Positions 24,484 through 34,231 are shown, counted from the stretch's first letter. The stretch: 64,000 nt of DNA from Candidatus Omnitrophota bacterium (GCA_030692045.1 JAUYCX010000035.1:124001-188000), one strand, 5' to 3'. Program-made: numbers and translations. Notes: generated by a model from the sequence alone, not told the origin.

Positions 24484-27400
24484 ATGCAGAATAGTTATTT
24501 ACCTAAAAAACAAGGGCTTTATGACCCCAGCTATGAGCATGATAGCTGTGGAGTGGGTTTTGTTTGCAATGTTAAAGCAGAAAAAACAAATGCTATCATT
24601 AGCCAGGGGCTTGAGGTTTTAAGGCGTTTATCGCATCGAGGTGCAACTGGCGCAGACCCAAAAACCGGAGATGGTGCAGGCATATTGATTCAGATTCCGC
24701 ATGAATTCTTTCTTAAGATTTGCCAAGGAAAGAAAATTAATTTGCCTAATCTTGGTGAATATGCAACTGGCCTGATTTTTTTGCCTAGAGACGATAAAGA
24801 ACGACAATTCTGCAAAAATGTTTTTTTAAAAATAGTTGAAAAAGAAGGGCTGGTTCTTTTAGGCTGGCGCCAGGTTCCTGTGGATAATTCCGATATTGGT
24901 AAGACTGCCAAAGAATCTCAACCAGTAATTGAGCAGATTTTTGTTGCGCAACCTTCTAAGTTACGCAAGATTAGGGAAAATCAATTAGATTTTGAACGCA
25001 AACTTTATGTTGTCAGAAAACAAGTTGAAACTACAATTCGAGTTGCTAATCTTAAACAGAAATCATTTTTTTATATCACTAACATATCCAGTTTTACCTT
25101 TTCCTACAAAGGCCTGCTTATGCCCAGTCAACTGGAAAATTTCTTCATTGATTTAAAAGATAAAGATATGAAAAGTGCAATTTGTTTAGTGCATTCACGT
25201 TATAGCACCAATACCTTTCCTACGTGGGACTTGGCACAGCCATTTAGATACCTTGCCCACAATGGCGAGATAAATACATTAAGAGGCAATATCAACTGGA
25301 TGAGGGCTAGGGAAGGTTTTTTAAAAAGCGATTTTTTTGGCAAGGATATAAAAAAGATATTGCCAATTATTGTTCCCGGAGGAAGCGATTCCGCAGCTAT
25401 TGATAATGTTTTTGAACTTCTGGTTTTGTCAGGAAGATCCCTGCCGCATGCAATGATGATGCTTATTCCTTTGGCCTGGGAGCAAAATAAACTAATGGAT
25501 GAGAAATTAAAAGCTTTCTATAAATTCCATGCTTGTTTAATGGAACCCTGGGATGGACCTGCGGCAATTGCCTTTACTGATGGAACAAGGGTAGGGGCAG
25601 TTTTAGATAGAAATGGCTTGCGCCCTGCACGTTATATTGTGACAAAAAACAATTCTGTAGTAATGGCTTCAGAGGCGGGAGTTTTGGATATAGCGCCTGA
25701 AGATATAGTTTCTAGCGGCAGGCTTGAACCGGGTAAAATATTTTTTATTGATACTGAGCTTGGTTGTATTATTGACGATGCCCAAATAAAAGAAAAAATG
25801 GCAAGTAGCAAACCCTATGGTTTGTGGCTTAAAGAAAATATGGTTGAGTTAGATAAAATACCCAACAAAGTCAAAGACAAAGATTTTAAAGTAAATACCT
25901 TAACCCAACTAAAGGCTTTTGGATACACACGCGAAGATTTAAAATTTATTATTAAACCCATGGTAGAAAACAGTCAGGAACCAATTGGTTCAATGGGAAA
26001 CGATACTCCTCATGCAGTTCTTTCTGAAAAACCCCAGCTACTCTATAATTATTTTAAACAACTATTTGCTCAGGTGACCAATCCGGCAATAGATTCCATA
26101 AGAGAAGAATTAGTAATGAGTTTAGAAAGTTATATTGGTCCGGAAAGAAATATTTTAGAGACTACACCAAAGCATGCACACAAATTAAGGATTAAACAGC
26201 CAATTCTACTTAATGAAGAGTTAGAAAAGATTCGCAATATCAAACAGAATGGCTTTAAAACAAAAACAATTTCCATTCTTTTTGATGTTGATCAAAAAAA
26301 TGGCTTTACTAAAACATTAGAAAGGATTTGTAAGCAAACTGTTTTAGCAATTAGAAATGGCTATACCTTCATTATCCTAAGCGACAAAGGTGTTAACCAA
26401 AATTCTACACCCTTACCTTCTCTTTTAGCTATCGCTACTGTTCACCATTATTTAGTTAAAAAGTCAATGCGTACACAAATTGGAATAATTGTAGAAAGTG
26501 CAGAACCCAGAGAAGTGCATCATTTTGCACTATTATTTGGATACGGAGCTGATTGTATTAATCCCTATCTTGCTTATGATTCAATTAACTATCTTATAAA
26601 AGAAGGACAATTAAATTTGGATTTACACACCGCTTTATCTAATTACATAAAAGCACTAAACAAAGGAATACTTAAGATTCTTGCGAAAATGGGAATATCT
26701 ACATTGCGCAGTTACAGGGCTGCTCAGATATTCGAAGCTTTGGGCTTAGCCAAGGATGTTATTGAGCGCTGTTTCTCTCAAACTGCATCGCGCATTGGCG
26801 GAGTGGGTTTAAAAGAAATTGCCAAGGAATCAATTTTACGCCATAATCAGGCTTTTTTAGAAAGTAAGATTGAATTTCCTTATTTGGCAACCGGCGGTAT
26901 TTATCAATGGAAGAGAGACGCTGAATTCCATCTTTGGAACCCAGACACTATTGCTTGTCTTCAGGATGCCATTTGGAATGCTGACTATAAAAAATATAAA
27001 GAATTTGCACAGTTGATTAATGACCAATCCCCACATCCAACAACACTTCGCAGTTTACTTAAATTCAAGAAAGCCAAATCAATTCCTATTGAAGAGGTTG
27101 AGCCAGTTGAGGAAATTGTGAAGCGCTTTGCAACTGGTGCAATGAGTTTTGGCTCTATCAGTAAAGAGACGCACGAGACAATTGCTATTGCTATGAATAG
27201 GCTAAAAGCAAAATCCAATAGCGGAGAAGGCGGAGAAGACCCGGTTCGTTTTATTCCTTTGGCTAATGGAGATTCTACCAGAAGCGCCACAAAACAGGTT
27301 GCCTCTGGTAGGTTTGGCGTAACTACAAATTATCTGATTAATGCTGATGAGCTACAGATTAAAATTGCCCAGGGTGCAAAGCCGGGTGAGGGCGGACAAT

Positions 27401-29025
27401 TACCCGGCCATAAGGTAAGTGTAATAATTGCACGCACTCGCTATACAACTCCAGGTGTAACTTTAATTTCTCCTCCGCCACATCATGATATTTATTCAAT
27501 TGAAGACCTGGCACAATTAATTTTTGATTTAAAGAATGTTAATCCTTGTGCGCGCATCAGCGTAAAATTGGTTTCAGAGGTTGGTGTAGGTACAATTGCC
27601 GCAGGTGTGGCTAAGGGACACGCAGATATGATTTTGATTTCAGGCGGAGATGGCGGAACCGGTGCATCTCCCATAAGCTCTATAAGGCATGCAGGCCTTC
27701 CTTGGGAGTTGGGTATTTCAGAAACTCATCAAACATTACTTTTGAATGACTTAAGAAGCAGGGTTAGTTTACAGAGCGATGGTCAAATGCGTACAGGGCG
27801 CGATGTAGCTATTGCCTGCCTTCTGGGTGCAGAAGAATTTGGTTTTTCAACCTCAGTTTTAATTACTTTGGGTTGTGTAATGCTTCGTCACTGCCAATTG
27901 AATAATTGTTCAGTGGGTGTGGCAACTCAAGATGAAATTTTACGTAAACGTTTTAAAGGTAAGCCAGAATATGTGGTTAATTATTTTAGCTTTGTGGCAG
28001 AGGAACTGCGCGAAATCATGTCAGAATTGGGCATAAGGCGAATAGAAGAGATGGTTGGCAGAACCGAGCTTTTAAAATTGGACAAAGCTATTTTACCCTG
28101 GAAGGCACAAGGATTAGATTTCTCAAAGATTCTTTATAAGCCAAAAGTTTCTAAAGGAATAGGGACTTATTGTCAAATTTCACAGAATCATAATATTGAT
28201 AAAATCTTGGATTTGCAGCTTATTGAACTGGCTAAACCAGCCTTAGAAAAAGCTCTCCCTTTAAAAATAGAGCTTCCCATTAAGAATACGAACCGCACAA
28301 CCGGCGCAATGCTTAGTGGCAAGGTTTGTGGGATGTTTGGAGAAGAGGGATTACCAGAAGATTCAATACGCTGTAAATTCAAGGGTGTGGCAGGACAAAG
28401 CTTCGGTGCATTTTTAGCTAAAGGGGTTACCTTTGAACTTGAAGGTATGGCGAATGATTATGTAGGAAAAGGTATTTCTGGCGGCAAGATTATTATTTAT
28501 CCTGATAAAAGTTCTGTTTTTAAGCCCCAGGAAAATATCATTATTGGTAACACCGCATTTTATGGAGCAATAAGTGGCGAGGCTTATATTTGTGGAGTTG
28601 CGGGAGAAAGATTTTGCATAAGAAATTCTGGTTTATTTGCTGTGGTAGAAGGAGTGGGCGACCACGCTTGTGAATATATGACAGGCGGAAGGGTGGTTGT
28701 TTTAGGTAAAACTGGAAGGAATTTTGCTGCAGGTATGTCTGGCGGAATTGCTTATGTTTATGATAAAGATAAGAGTTTTCAATCGAAGTGCAATACGGTA
28801 ATGGCGCAATTAGAAGAGTTGTCCTTAGAAGATTTAAAGACAGTACATAATTTACTGCTTAACCACTTTCGCTATACAAATAGTATTTTGGCTAAGAAAA
28901 TTATGGATGATTTACAAAACCAAATTAAAAATTTTATTAAGGTTATGCCATTAGAATATAAGCGGATTTTAGAGGCAAAGGTAATGGAAGAAAAGTTAGA
29001 ATTGTCAGAGGTGTCTGATGGGTGA
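24484..29025 (+). CDS. gltB: Glutamate synthase large subunit
   Basis: The 1513-residue GltB makes glutamate from glutamine and 2-oxoglutarate. The glutaminase domain begins at Cys22 (HDSCGVGF), so about 21 residues are a removable propeptide. The central domain spans about 450-780. The FMN barrel follows (SGEGGEDPVRF, KPGEGGQLPGHKV, DLILISGGDGGTGASP-like segment). The [3Fe-4S] motif CVMLRHCQLNNC is near 1150, and the C-terminal beta-helix ends the chain. It overlaps gltD by 8 nt. All expected domains are present at normal length. Confidence 0.96.
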   Translation: MQNSYLPKKQGLYDPSYEHDSCGVGFVCNVKAEKTNAIISQGLEVLRRLSHRGATGADPKTGDGAGILIQIPHEFFLKICQGKKINLPNLGEYATGLIFLPRDDKERQFCKNVFLKIVEKEGLVLLGWRQVPVDNSDIGKTAKESQPVIEQIFVAQPSKLRKIRENQLDFERKLYVVRKQVETTIRVANLKQKSFFYITNISSFTFSYKGLLMPSQLENFFIDLKDKDMKSAICLVHSRYSTNTFPTWDLAQPFRYLAHNGEINTLRGNINWMRAREGFLKSDFFGKDIKKILPIIVPGGSDSAAIDNVFELLVLSGRSLPHAMMMLIPLAWEQNKLMDEKLKAFYKFHACLMEPWDGPAAIAFTDGTRVGAVLDRNGLRPARYIVTKNNSVVMASEAGVLDIAPEDIVSSGRLEPGKIFFIDTELGCIIDDAQIKEKMASSKPYGLWLKENMVELDKIPNKVKDKDFKVNTLTQLKAFGYTREDLKFIIKPMVENSQEPIGSMGNDTPHAVLSEKPQLLYNYFKQLFAQVTNPAIDSIREELVMSLESYIGPERNILETTPKHAHKLRIKQPILLNEELEKIRNIKQNGFKTKTISILFDVDQKNGFTKTLERICKQTVLAIRNGYTFIILSDKGVNQNSTPLPSLLAIATVHHYLVKKSMRTQIGIIVESAEPREVHHFALLFGYGADCINPYLAYDSINYLIKEGQLNLDLHTALSNYIKALNKGILKILAKMGISTLRSYRAAQIFEALGLAKDVIERCFSQTASRIGGVGLKEIAKESILRHNQAFLESKIEFPYLATGGIYQWKRDAEFHLWNPDTIACLQDAIWNADYKKYKEFAQLINDQSPHPTTLRSLLKFKKAKSIPIEEVEPVEEIVKRFATGAMSFGSISKETHETIAIAMNRLKAKSNSGEGGEDPVRFIPLANGDSTRSATKQVASGRFGVTTNYLINADELQIKIAQGAKPGEGGQLPGHKVSVIIARTRYTTPGVTLISPPPHHDIYSIEDLAQLIFDLKNVNPCARISVKLVSEVGVGTIAAGVAKGHADMILISGGDGGTGASPISSIRHAGLPWELGISETHQTLLLNDLRSRVSLQSDGQMRTGRDVAIACLLGAEEFGFSTSVLITLGCVMLRHCQLNNCSVGVATQDEILRKRFKGKPEYVVNYFSFVAEELREIMSELGIRRIEEMVGRTELLKLDKAILPWKAQGLDFSKILYKPKVSKGIGTYCQISQNHNIDKILDLQLIELAKPALEKALPLKIELPIKNTNRTTGAMLSGKVCGMFGEEGLPEDSIRCKFKGVAGQSFGAFLAKGVTFELEGMANDYVGKGISGGKIIIYPDKSSVFKPQENIIIGNTAFYGAISGEAYICGVAGERFCIRNSGLFAVVEGVGDHACEYMTGGRVVVLGKTGRNFAAGMSGGIAYVYDKDKSFQSKCNTVMAQLEELSLEDLKTVHNLLLNHFRYTNSILAKKIMDDLQNQIKNFIKVMPLEYKRILEAKVMEEKLELSEVSDG

Positions 29026-30463
29026 TACCAAGGGTTTCTTAAAAATTAAAAGAGAAATTGCTCAATACAGGCCAGTTTGCCAGCGCATTAATGATTTTAA
29101 AGAAGTTGCAATTCTGCGAAGCGATGAACAATCTAAAGGGCAGGCATCCCGTTGTATGGATTGTGGCACGCCATTTTGCCATTGGGGTTGTCCCATAGGA
29201 AATTATATCCCAGAATGGAATGATTTTATGTTTCAAGGACAATGGGAACAAGCTTTTAAGCTCTTAGATGCCACTAACAATCTGCCTGAAATAACGGGTA
29301 GGGTTTGTCCAGCACCCTGTGAATTTTCCTGTATTTTAGGTATAAATGACGACCCAGTAACTATCAGAGAAAATGAGTTGGATATTATTGAATATGCATT
29401 TAAGGCTGGTTTAATTAAACCCATTGTGCCAAAAAAACGAACTGACAAGAAGGTTGCAATTATAGGTTCGGGGCCTGCAGGTTTGTCTTGCGCAGCCCAA
29501 CTTAATAAGGCCGGCCACCAAGTAGTAGTTTTTGAGAAGGATGCAAAAATAGGAGGGATATTGCGTTATGGCATTCCTGATTTTAAGTTGGAAAAATGGA
29601 TAGTGGATAGGCGGCTTACAATTTTGAAAAGAGAGGGCATAGAGTTTGTCACTGCAATTAATGTTGGTTTGGATTATGAAACCTCAAAACTTAGAAAAGA
29701 ATTCGATGCTGTATGTTTGGCAGTTGGCGCACGCCTGCCTCGCGATTTAAATATTGAAGGCAGAGACCTAAAAGGCATTCATTTTGCTCTGGACTATTTA
29801 GTCCAATTAAACAAAAGAATTGCTGGACAAAAGTTACCACAAGATAAAATTATAGACGCAAAGGATAAAAAGGTGATTGTTATTGGCGGTGGGGATACAG
29901 GTAGTGATTGCGTGGGTGTTGCCAATAGACAAGGAGCAAAGTGTGTTGTGCAAATTGAACTTTTGCCTCAGCCGCCAGCTTGCCGTACACAAGATTTTCC
30001 CTGGCCAAAATATCCCATGATTTTAAAGACCTCAACTAGCCATGAAGAAGGCGGTAAGCGCGAATGGTCTGTATTAACTAAAAAGTTTATTGGCAAGAAT
30101 GGTTGGGTTAAAGGTTTATCTTGTATGAGAGTAGAGTTTAAGAGGGGCAATAGAAATAGTTGTCCAATAATGATAGAGGTAGGGAAAAGTGAATTTGAAA
30201 TTGCGGCAGATTTAGTTATCCTGGCTTTGGGTTTTATGGGACCAGAGAAGAAAGGCCTTGTTGAAAATCTTGGTTTAGAGTTAGATTCGCGAGGCAATGT
30301 TAAAACAGATGAAAATTATATGACTTCTATAAGGAATGTATTTTCTGCTGGGGATGCAAGAAGAGGACAGTCTTTAATTGTGTGGGCAATTTCTGAAGCA
30401 AGAAAAGCCGCTTATTTTATCGATGAGTATCTGATGAAATTCAGCAATTTACCGATGATGTAA
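29018..30463 (+). CDS. gltD: Glutamate synthase small subunit
   Basis: The 481-residue flavoprotein supplies electrons from NAD(P)H to GltB. N-terminal cysteines for two [4Fe-4S] clusters are seen (CMDCGTPFCHWGCP, CPAPCEFSC). The FAD site is KVAIIGSGPAGLSCAAQL near residue 147, and the NAD(P) site is KVIVIGGGDTGSDCVG near 290. The C-terminal FAD segment reads NVFSAGDARRGQSLIVWAI. The RBS lies within the end of gltB, showing coupled translation. Confidence 0.96.
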   Translation: MGDTKGFLKIKREIAQYRPVCQRINDFKEVAILRSDEQSKGQASRCMDCGTPFCHWGCPIGNYIPEWNDFMFQGQWEQAFKLLDATNNLPEITGRVCPAPCEFSCILGINDDPVTIRENELDIIEYAFKAGLIKPIVPKKRTDKKVAIIGSGPAGLSCAAQLNKAGHQVVVFEKDAKIGGILRYGIPDFKLEKWIVDRRLTILKREGIEFVTAINVGLDYETSKLRKEFDAVCLAVGARLPRDLNIEGRDLKGIHFALDYLVQLNKRIAGQKLPQDKIIDAKDKKVIVIGGGDTGSDCVGVANRQGAKCVVQIELLPQPPACRTQDFPWPKYPMILKTSTSHEEGGKREWSVLTKKFIGKNGWVKGLSCMRVEFKRGNRNSCPIMIEVGKSEFEIAADLVILALGFMGPEKKGLVENLGLELDSRGNVKTDENYMTSIRNVFSAGDARRGQSLIVWAISEARKAAYFIDEYLMKFSNLPMM

Positions 30464-30481
30464 ATTTAGAGAAAATGTAAA

Positions 30482-30520
30482 GGGGGCCATCCGCCTTTGG
30501 CGGATGGCCCCCTTGTTTTT
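30482..30520. terminator. Convergent terminator between gltD and the cold-shock gene
   Basis: GGGGGCCATCCGCC (30482-30495) pairs exactly with 30499-30512 around TTT. TTGTTTTTT follows on the + strand, and the minus-strand copy is followed by TTTACATTTT. It can end both the gltBD transcript and the minus-strand cold-shock transcript. Confidence 0.92.
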
Positions 30521-30527
30521 TATCGTT

Positions 30528-30728
30528 TTATAATTTAACGACGTTTAAGGCTTGGTTACCTTTAGGACTTTGACCGATTTCAAACTCTACCTGATCACCT
30601 TCGCTTAGAGTTTTGTATCCTTCGCCTTGAATTGCGCTATGATGCACAAAAACGTCTTCGCCGGTTTCAGTAGTAATGAATCCGTAGCCCTTGTGGTTAC
30701 TGAACCACTTAACTTTACCTTTAGGCAT
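30528..30728 (-). CDS. Cold-shock domain protein
   Basis: The 66-residue CspA-family protein has RNP1 (KGYGFITTE) and RNP2 (DVFVHHSAI) motifs, a single-strand RNA/DNA-binding barrel acting as an RNA chaperone. It is the only well-supported minus-strand gene here. The RBS AAGGAGGTG lies upstream on the minus strand. A consensus promoter and a leader of about 125 nt with a terminator-like hairpin precede it, fitting leader-based control known for this family. Confidence 0.96.
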   Translation of the reverse strand: MPKGKVKWFSNHKGYGFITTETGEDVFVHHSAIQGEGYKTLSEGDQVEFEIGQSPKGNQALNVVKL

Positions 30729-30765
30729 TTACCCTTACACCTCCTTCAATTTCTTAAGGTTAAGC

Positions 30766-30811
30766 TTAACAAAAAACCGCAAGGAAATATCTCTCTTCTT
30801 ACCTTGCGGTT
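30766..30811 (-). promoter_or_regulatory. Hairpin with T-tract in the cold-shock leader (attenuator-like)
   Basis: Read on the minus strand, AACCGCAAGG (30811-30802) pairs exactly with CCTTGCGGTT (30784-30775) around a 17-nt loop and is followed by TTTTTTGTT. It lies between the promoter and the RBS, so it can end transcription early. Temperature-dependent read-through is a reasonable but untested guess. Confidence 0.65.
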
Positions 30812-30859
30812 AATCGATTCCAATATCTTCCTTTTGTTACTTAACCTAACTTGATAGAA

Positions 30860-30888
30860 AGTATAATCTTAAATTTAATTTTTGTCAA
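30860..30888 (-). promoter_or_regulatory. Promoter of the cold-shock gene
   Basis: On the minus strand TTGACA (30888-30883) and TATACT (30865-30860) are 17 bp apart, one base from full consensus. The start site is predicted near 30853. Confidence 0.85.
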
Positions 30889-30925
30889 GAAAAAATTGCT
30901 AACTAGCGTTTAATTTTTTATTGAT

Positions 30926-30960
30926 GCCGCAAAGACTTTTGCGGCGCAAGCGAAAAAATA
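30926..30960. repeat. Hairpin plus AAGCGAAAAAATA, second copy
   Basis: GCCGCAAA (30926-30933) and TTTGCGGC (30938-30945) flank a 4-nt loop. GC and then AAGCGAAAAAATA (30948-30960) follow, the same layout as 19695-19729 with a different stem sequence. It lies 12 nt upstream of the next -35 box. Confidence 0.6.
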
Positions 30961-30972
30961 CTAATCTTATAT

Positions 30973-31001
30973 TTGTGTCTTAAAGAAGAATATGTTATAC
31001 T
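30973..31001 (+). promoter_or_regulatory. Promoter of the envelope gene pair
   Basis: TTGTGT (30973-30978) and TATACT (30996-31001) are separated by 17 bp, 32 nt before the first start codon. It diverges from the cold-shock promoter. Confidence 0.65.
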
Positions 31002-31033
31002 ATTTTTGTAAATTTTTTAAATGTTATTAGAAG

Positions 31034-31564
31034 ATGGCGAGGATGAAGATTAAATATTTAACAATTTTTTTTAGTATATTCTTACTTTATTTATCACCAA
31101 CCATTGCGTTATGCCAAGATTCGGATTTCAAAGTCAGGTTTAACTTTACGAGTAATCCTGATGAAGAGCTAATTTTTATGAAATTACGCAGGTCACTTTT
31201 TACAAACACAAAAGCGCGCGATGCGCAAAAGGCTAAATTTGGAATTGCGGAATACTATTTTAAACATAATGATTTTAGCGATGCTAGCAGAGATTTTAAA
31301 GATTACCTCAAGAGTTATCCTTCTTCGGAGAGTACTCTTTTGGCTAAAATCTATCTATATCAAATTGCCCAAATTAAAAATGATGTTGAGCTAAAGAATT
31401 CCTATAAAAAAGATATCTTTGACAATACCTTTATCCTTTTGTTCTCGGAATTTAAGGTATTAAAATATAAGTCTGTTTTTAGTAATAATTATGAAATTCA
31501 TTACTATGTTGATAAAATCAAAGTCTTTTTAAATGGAGAACTATTCGCGGAAATTATTCCTTAG
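31034..31564 (+). CDS. Exported protein with TPR-like helices, unknown role
   Basis: The 176-residue protein has a signal peptide (IKYLTIFFSIFLLYLSPTIA, cleavage near LCQ). A central helical pair (DAQKAKFGIAEYYFKHNDFSDASRDFKDYLKSYP, described as residues 61-95) resembles tetratricopeptide repeats of BamD/YbgF-type proteins. The C-terminal part is aromatic and basic. I do not recognise the family. It overlaps the next gene by 32 nt, so the two are translated together and probably act together in the envelope. An ATG 9 nt downstream is an alternative start. Confidence 0.7.
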   Translation: MARMKIKYLTIFFSIFLLYLSPTIALCQDSDFKVRFNFTSNPDEELIFMKLRRSLFTNTKARDAQKAKFGIAEYYFKHNDFSDASRDFKDYLKSYPSSESTLLAKIYLYQIAQIKNDVELKNSYKKDIFDNTFILLFSEFKVLKYKSVFSNNYEIHYYVDKIKVFLNGELFAEIIP

Positions 31565-33662
31565 AATAGGAATACTTCTTTTTTTAGTTATTTTAATTCT
31601 CGCCTTTAGTTTTAATTTAACTATATCCTCAACCCTCAATAAAAATCACTCCCAAATCAAACGGGTACTGCAAAAATCCTTTAACCTTGAATTCGAATTT
31701 GGCAAGATTAGTTTTAGCTTGTTAAATGGCCTAAAATTTAATGATTTAATGATATTTAAAGATGGAAAAGAATTACTTTTTCTTAAGGAACTGCGCATCT
31801 ATATTTCCTTACCCCAATTGTTAACCAAGGGGTTTGTTTTAAATAAAATTTTAGCCATTGATGGCATAACCTCAACTGAGTTTTTTTACTTCAAGGATTA
31901 CTTAATCTCGAGATTGGAGAATTTAGCAAAGTTCAGCAAGGATAAATTAAAAATGCCGCATATTTATCTAAGGAACCTGAAGATTTTCCTTGGCAATAAA
32001 TCAATTAATAAAGGCTTTATTTTACTTAATTCTAATATAAGCTTTCGTTTAGAGAACTTGAGTTGCGATACCGAACTTGATTTTAGCAGATGCGATTTTA
32101 GTAATCCATTTTTAGAGAATCTTCTTTTCTTAAAGTTTTCAAAAAAGAATACCTTGCATCTTCAACTGGCTTTTATGTTGGAAGATGTACTTATAAATAG
32201 CATTGTTGCCAGAGTTGAAAATATAAAAATTAGCGGAGCTGGAATTATATACAATTTTAAAACCGACCCTTACATGGATATAAAATTTATTACCCTGCCC
32301 TTGAATTTAAAGGAATTGGTTGCTTTTAAATCGAAGATTGTAATAAATGGTTTATTAAATATTGTTGCGAATATAAAAGGCCAATTTAAAGACCCTCACT
32401 TCCAGACTGAGCTTATGTTGTCAAAAAGCGAATTATATTTATTTACACATATGCTAAAGTTAAGCAATGTTTTCTGTAACATTAATTTTAAAAATAATGA
32501 AATTATAATCAAAGAATTAACCGCTCTTGTAAATTATCGCATACCCTTGTATATAAAAGGTAGAATTACAAACTTTACTCATCCTAAATTTGAGTTTAAT
32601 ATTGAGTCTTCTAAAGTAAGAGAGGTTGACTTCTTATCCAAGGAAAGCATTAATTTTATGGCTAAAATTAACTCTATGCTTGAGGCAGATTCATTGGTAG
32701 GAGATGGCAACGTGACAATAATTTTTACAAAAGATACGCCTCACTATAAAATCAGCAGAGTTGTTAACCTAAGCCTAAGAAATTTAAAATTTTCTTTGGA
32801 AGAAGATGCTAAGGTAGCTTCATCTAATTACAGCCTTAATGTTTTCTCGCAAGATGTATCCCTAACAAATAAAGAAATGTTTAATAATGAACTTAAAAAC
32901 AAACAAGATTTGCAAATTAATAATTTGAACGCAAAATTACTGCCAAGTCAGGATGGCTTGATTAACTTACGCCTTTCTTGCCAAGGTTATAATGGTCAAA
33001 TAGAGGCTAGCGGTAGGTTGCATTTAGTCAACAATAAAGCTAAGCAATATTTTTTTGCAAAATTTATAAATTTATCTGTTCAAGATCTTAAAGCACTTTA
33101 TCCAGTAACTTCTGATATATCTGGCAATTTAAATGGTTGGCTTTATTTTAAGAGCGAAAAAACTAGTTTTTTAGAGGGCGCAATTTCTGTAAAGGATGCA
33201 CATTTATCTAAGATAGGTTTGTTAGATGCAATTGCAGATTTTTTAGGTATCCAATCTATTAAGGAGCTTAAAGGGGCAGTGTTATTTACAAATTTTGTTG
33301 TAAATGAATTTGGTACCCAGGTTAAGAGATTTAATTTGCAAAATGATAAATTAAATTTAACATCTTCAATAAATATAAATGATAAAAATTGGTTGAGAGG
33401 CACTGTTTGGTTAAGCCTGCCAAAAAACATATTGGAGGAATCAGATATTTTACGCGTCTTATTATCTTTAGTAAAACAGACTAGTGGGAGCATTGATTTT
33501 AATTTCGCAGTCTCTGGTTTTTTAAAAGCGCTACGTATAGAACTATTGGAGGGAGAGTTTAGGGATAAGTTAATAAAGCGGCTAAGCACAGGGGTACGTG
33601 CTCAGATTGAGAATGAGATTAATAAAGCCATAATTACTTTTCGTGAAAGAAGCCATCGCTAA
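31533..33662 (+). CDS. AsmA-like envelope protein
   Basis: The 709-residue protein is anchored by one N-terminal membrane helix (residues 8-28, IGILLFLVILILAFSF). A long beta-rich region follows in which each block alternates hydrophobic residues, as in the AsmA/TamB bridge-like proteins thought to move lipids between membranes. The C-terminal 200 residues (GAISVKDAHLSKIGLLDAIADFLG region and after) match the usual AsmA-like end. Family assignment is by pattern and length only. It overlaps the preceding TPR-like gene. Confidence 0.65.
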   Translation: MENYSRKLFLRIGILLFLVILILAFSFNLTISSTLNKNHSQIKRVLQKSFNLEFEFGKISFSLLNGLKFNDLMIFKDGKELLFLKELRIYISLPQLLTKGFVLNKILAIDGITSTEFFYFKDYLISRLENLAKFSKDKLKMPHIYLRNLKIFLGNKSINKGFILLNSNISFRLENLSCDTELDFSRCDFSNPFLENLLFLKFSKKNTLHLQLAFMLEDVLINSIVARVENIKISGAGIIYNFKTDPYMDIKFITLPLNLKELVAFKSKIVINGLLNIVANIKGQFKDPHFQTELMLSKSELYLFTHMLKLSNVFCNINFKNNEIIIKELTALVNYRIPLYIKGRITNFTHPKFEFNIESSKVREVDFLSKESINFMAKINSMLEADSLVGDGNVTIIFTKDTPHYKISRVVNLSLRNLKFSLEEDAKVASSNYSLNVFSQDVSLTNKEMFNNELKNKQDLQINNLNAKLLPSQDGLINLRLSCQGYNGQIEASGRLHLVNNKAKQYFFAKFINLSVQDLKALYPVTSDISGNLNGWLYFKSEKTSFLEGAISVKDAHLSKIGLLDAIADFLGIQSIKELKGAVLFTNFVVNEFGTQVKRFNLQNDKLNLTSSININDKNWLRGTVWLSLPKNILEESDILRVLLSLVKQTSGSIDFNFAVSGFLKALRIELLEGEFRDKLIKRLSTGVRAQIENEINKAIITFRERSHR

Positions 33663-33680
33663 GTTTAACAAAATTTAAAT

Positions 33681-33708
33681 TTGCAAAAAGATTTTTCTAT
33701 TATATAAT
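33681..33708 (+). promoter_or_regulatory. Promoter of the lipoprotein gene
   Basis: TTGCAA (33681-33686) and TATAAT (33703-33708) with a 16-bp spacer lie 36 nt before the ATG. An AAGGAGGAAAA RBS follows at about 33733. Confidence 0.65.
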
Positions 33709-33743
33709 ATAAGCATTGATAAAAAAACCATCAAGGAGGAAAA

Positions 33744-34205
33744 ATGAAGATTAAGCCAATTAGTGCACTATTATTAATTTTAAGTATTGTTGGTTGTGTT
33801 ACAGTTAAAATTCCTAAATATCTTCAGGATGAATTTCCATATCGAAAAACCTTTGAAACAAGTTTCGAAAATACATTTACTGCAACTTTAAAGGCATTAA
33901 AAGATACCGGCTGGAGGGTTACTGAAACCACCTCGCCAATAATGTTTGGACCGGGAAACGAAGCTGATAAAAGTAAAAAATACGAGGTTCTAATCTTTAC
34001 GGAAATTAAACAGTCTCCTTTATTCTTAGCCAGCTCCTATGCAAGCTTGAATGCTTTACTTAAAGCCCAAGACCAAACACATACAGTTGTAGAAATTAGA
34101 TATCTTTCCATGATTGCCTTGCCATTTAAAGCTATAAAAACCTACCAAAATGACAGGCTTATAGAAAGGATATTCAAAAATATCGAGCTCAGCCTGAAAA
34201 AATAG
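33744..34205 (+). CDS. Small lipoprotein, unknown role
   Basis: The 153-residue protein has a lipoprotein signal: hydrophobic core then LSIVGC, with the lipidated Cys at about residue 18. The mature part is a mixed alpha/beta domain (FETSFENTFTATLKALKDTGWRV motif and VVEIRYLSM strand) of the kind seen in DUF4136-like or BamC-like small lipoproteins, but I cannot name the family. It has its own promoter and RBS, and uvrB follows. Confidence 0.75.
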   Translation: MKIKPISALLLILSIVGCVTVKIPKYLQDEFPYRKTFETSFENTFTATLKALKDTGWRVTETTSPIMFGPGNEADKSKKYEVLIFTEIKQSPLFLASSYASLNALLKAQDQTHTVVEIRYLSMIALPFKAIKTYQNDRLIERIFKNIELSLKK

Positions 34206-34231
34206 TTTAAAAGATTGCCTTGCATAGGCCC

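Noticed and set aside
33143-33589. 148-codon minus-strand open frame inside the AsmA-like gene
   Set aside because: It has no recognisable domain or promoter and lies wholly opposite a better-supported gene; the same holds for the other minus-strand frames apart from the cold-shock gene.
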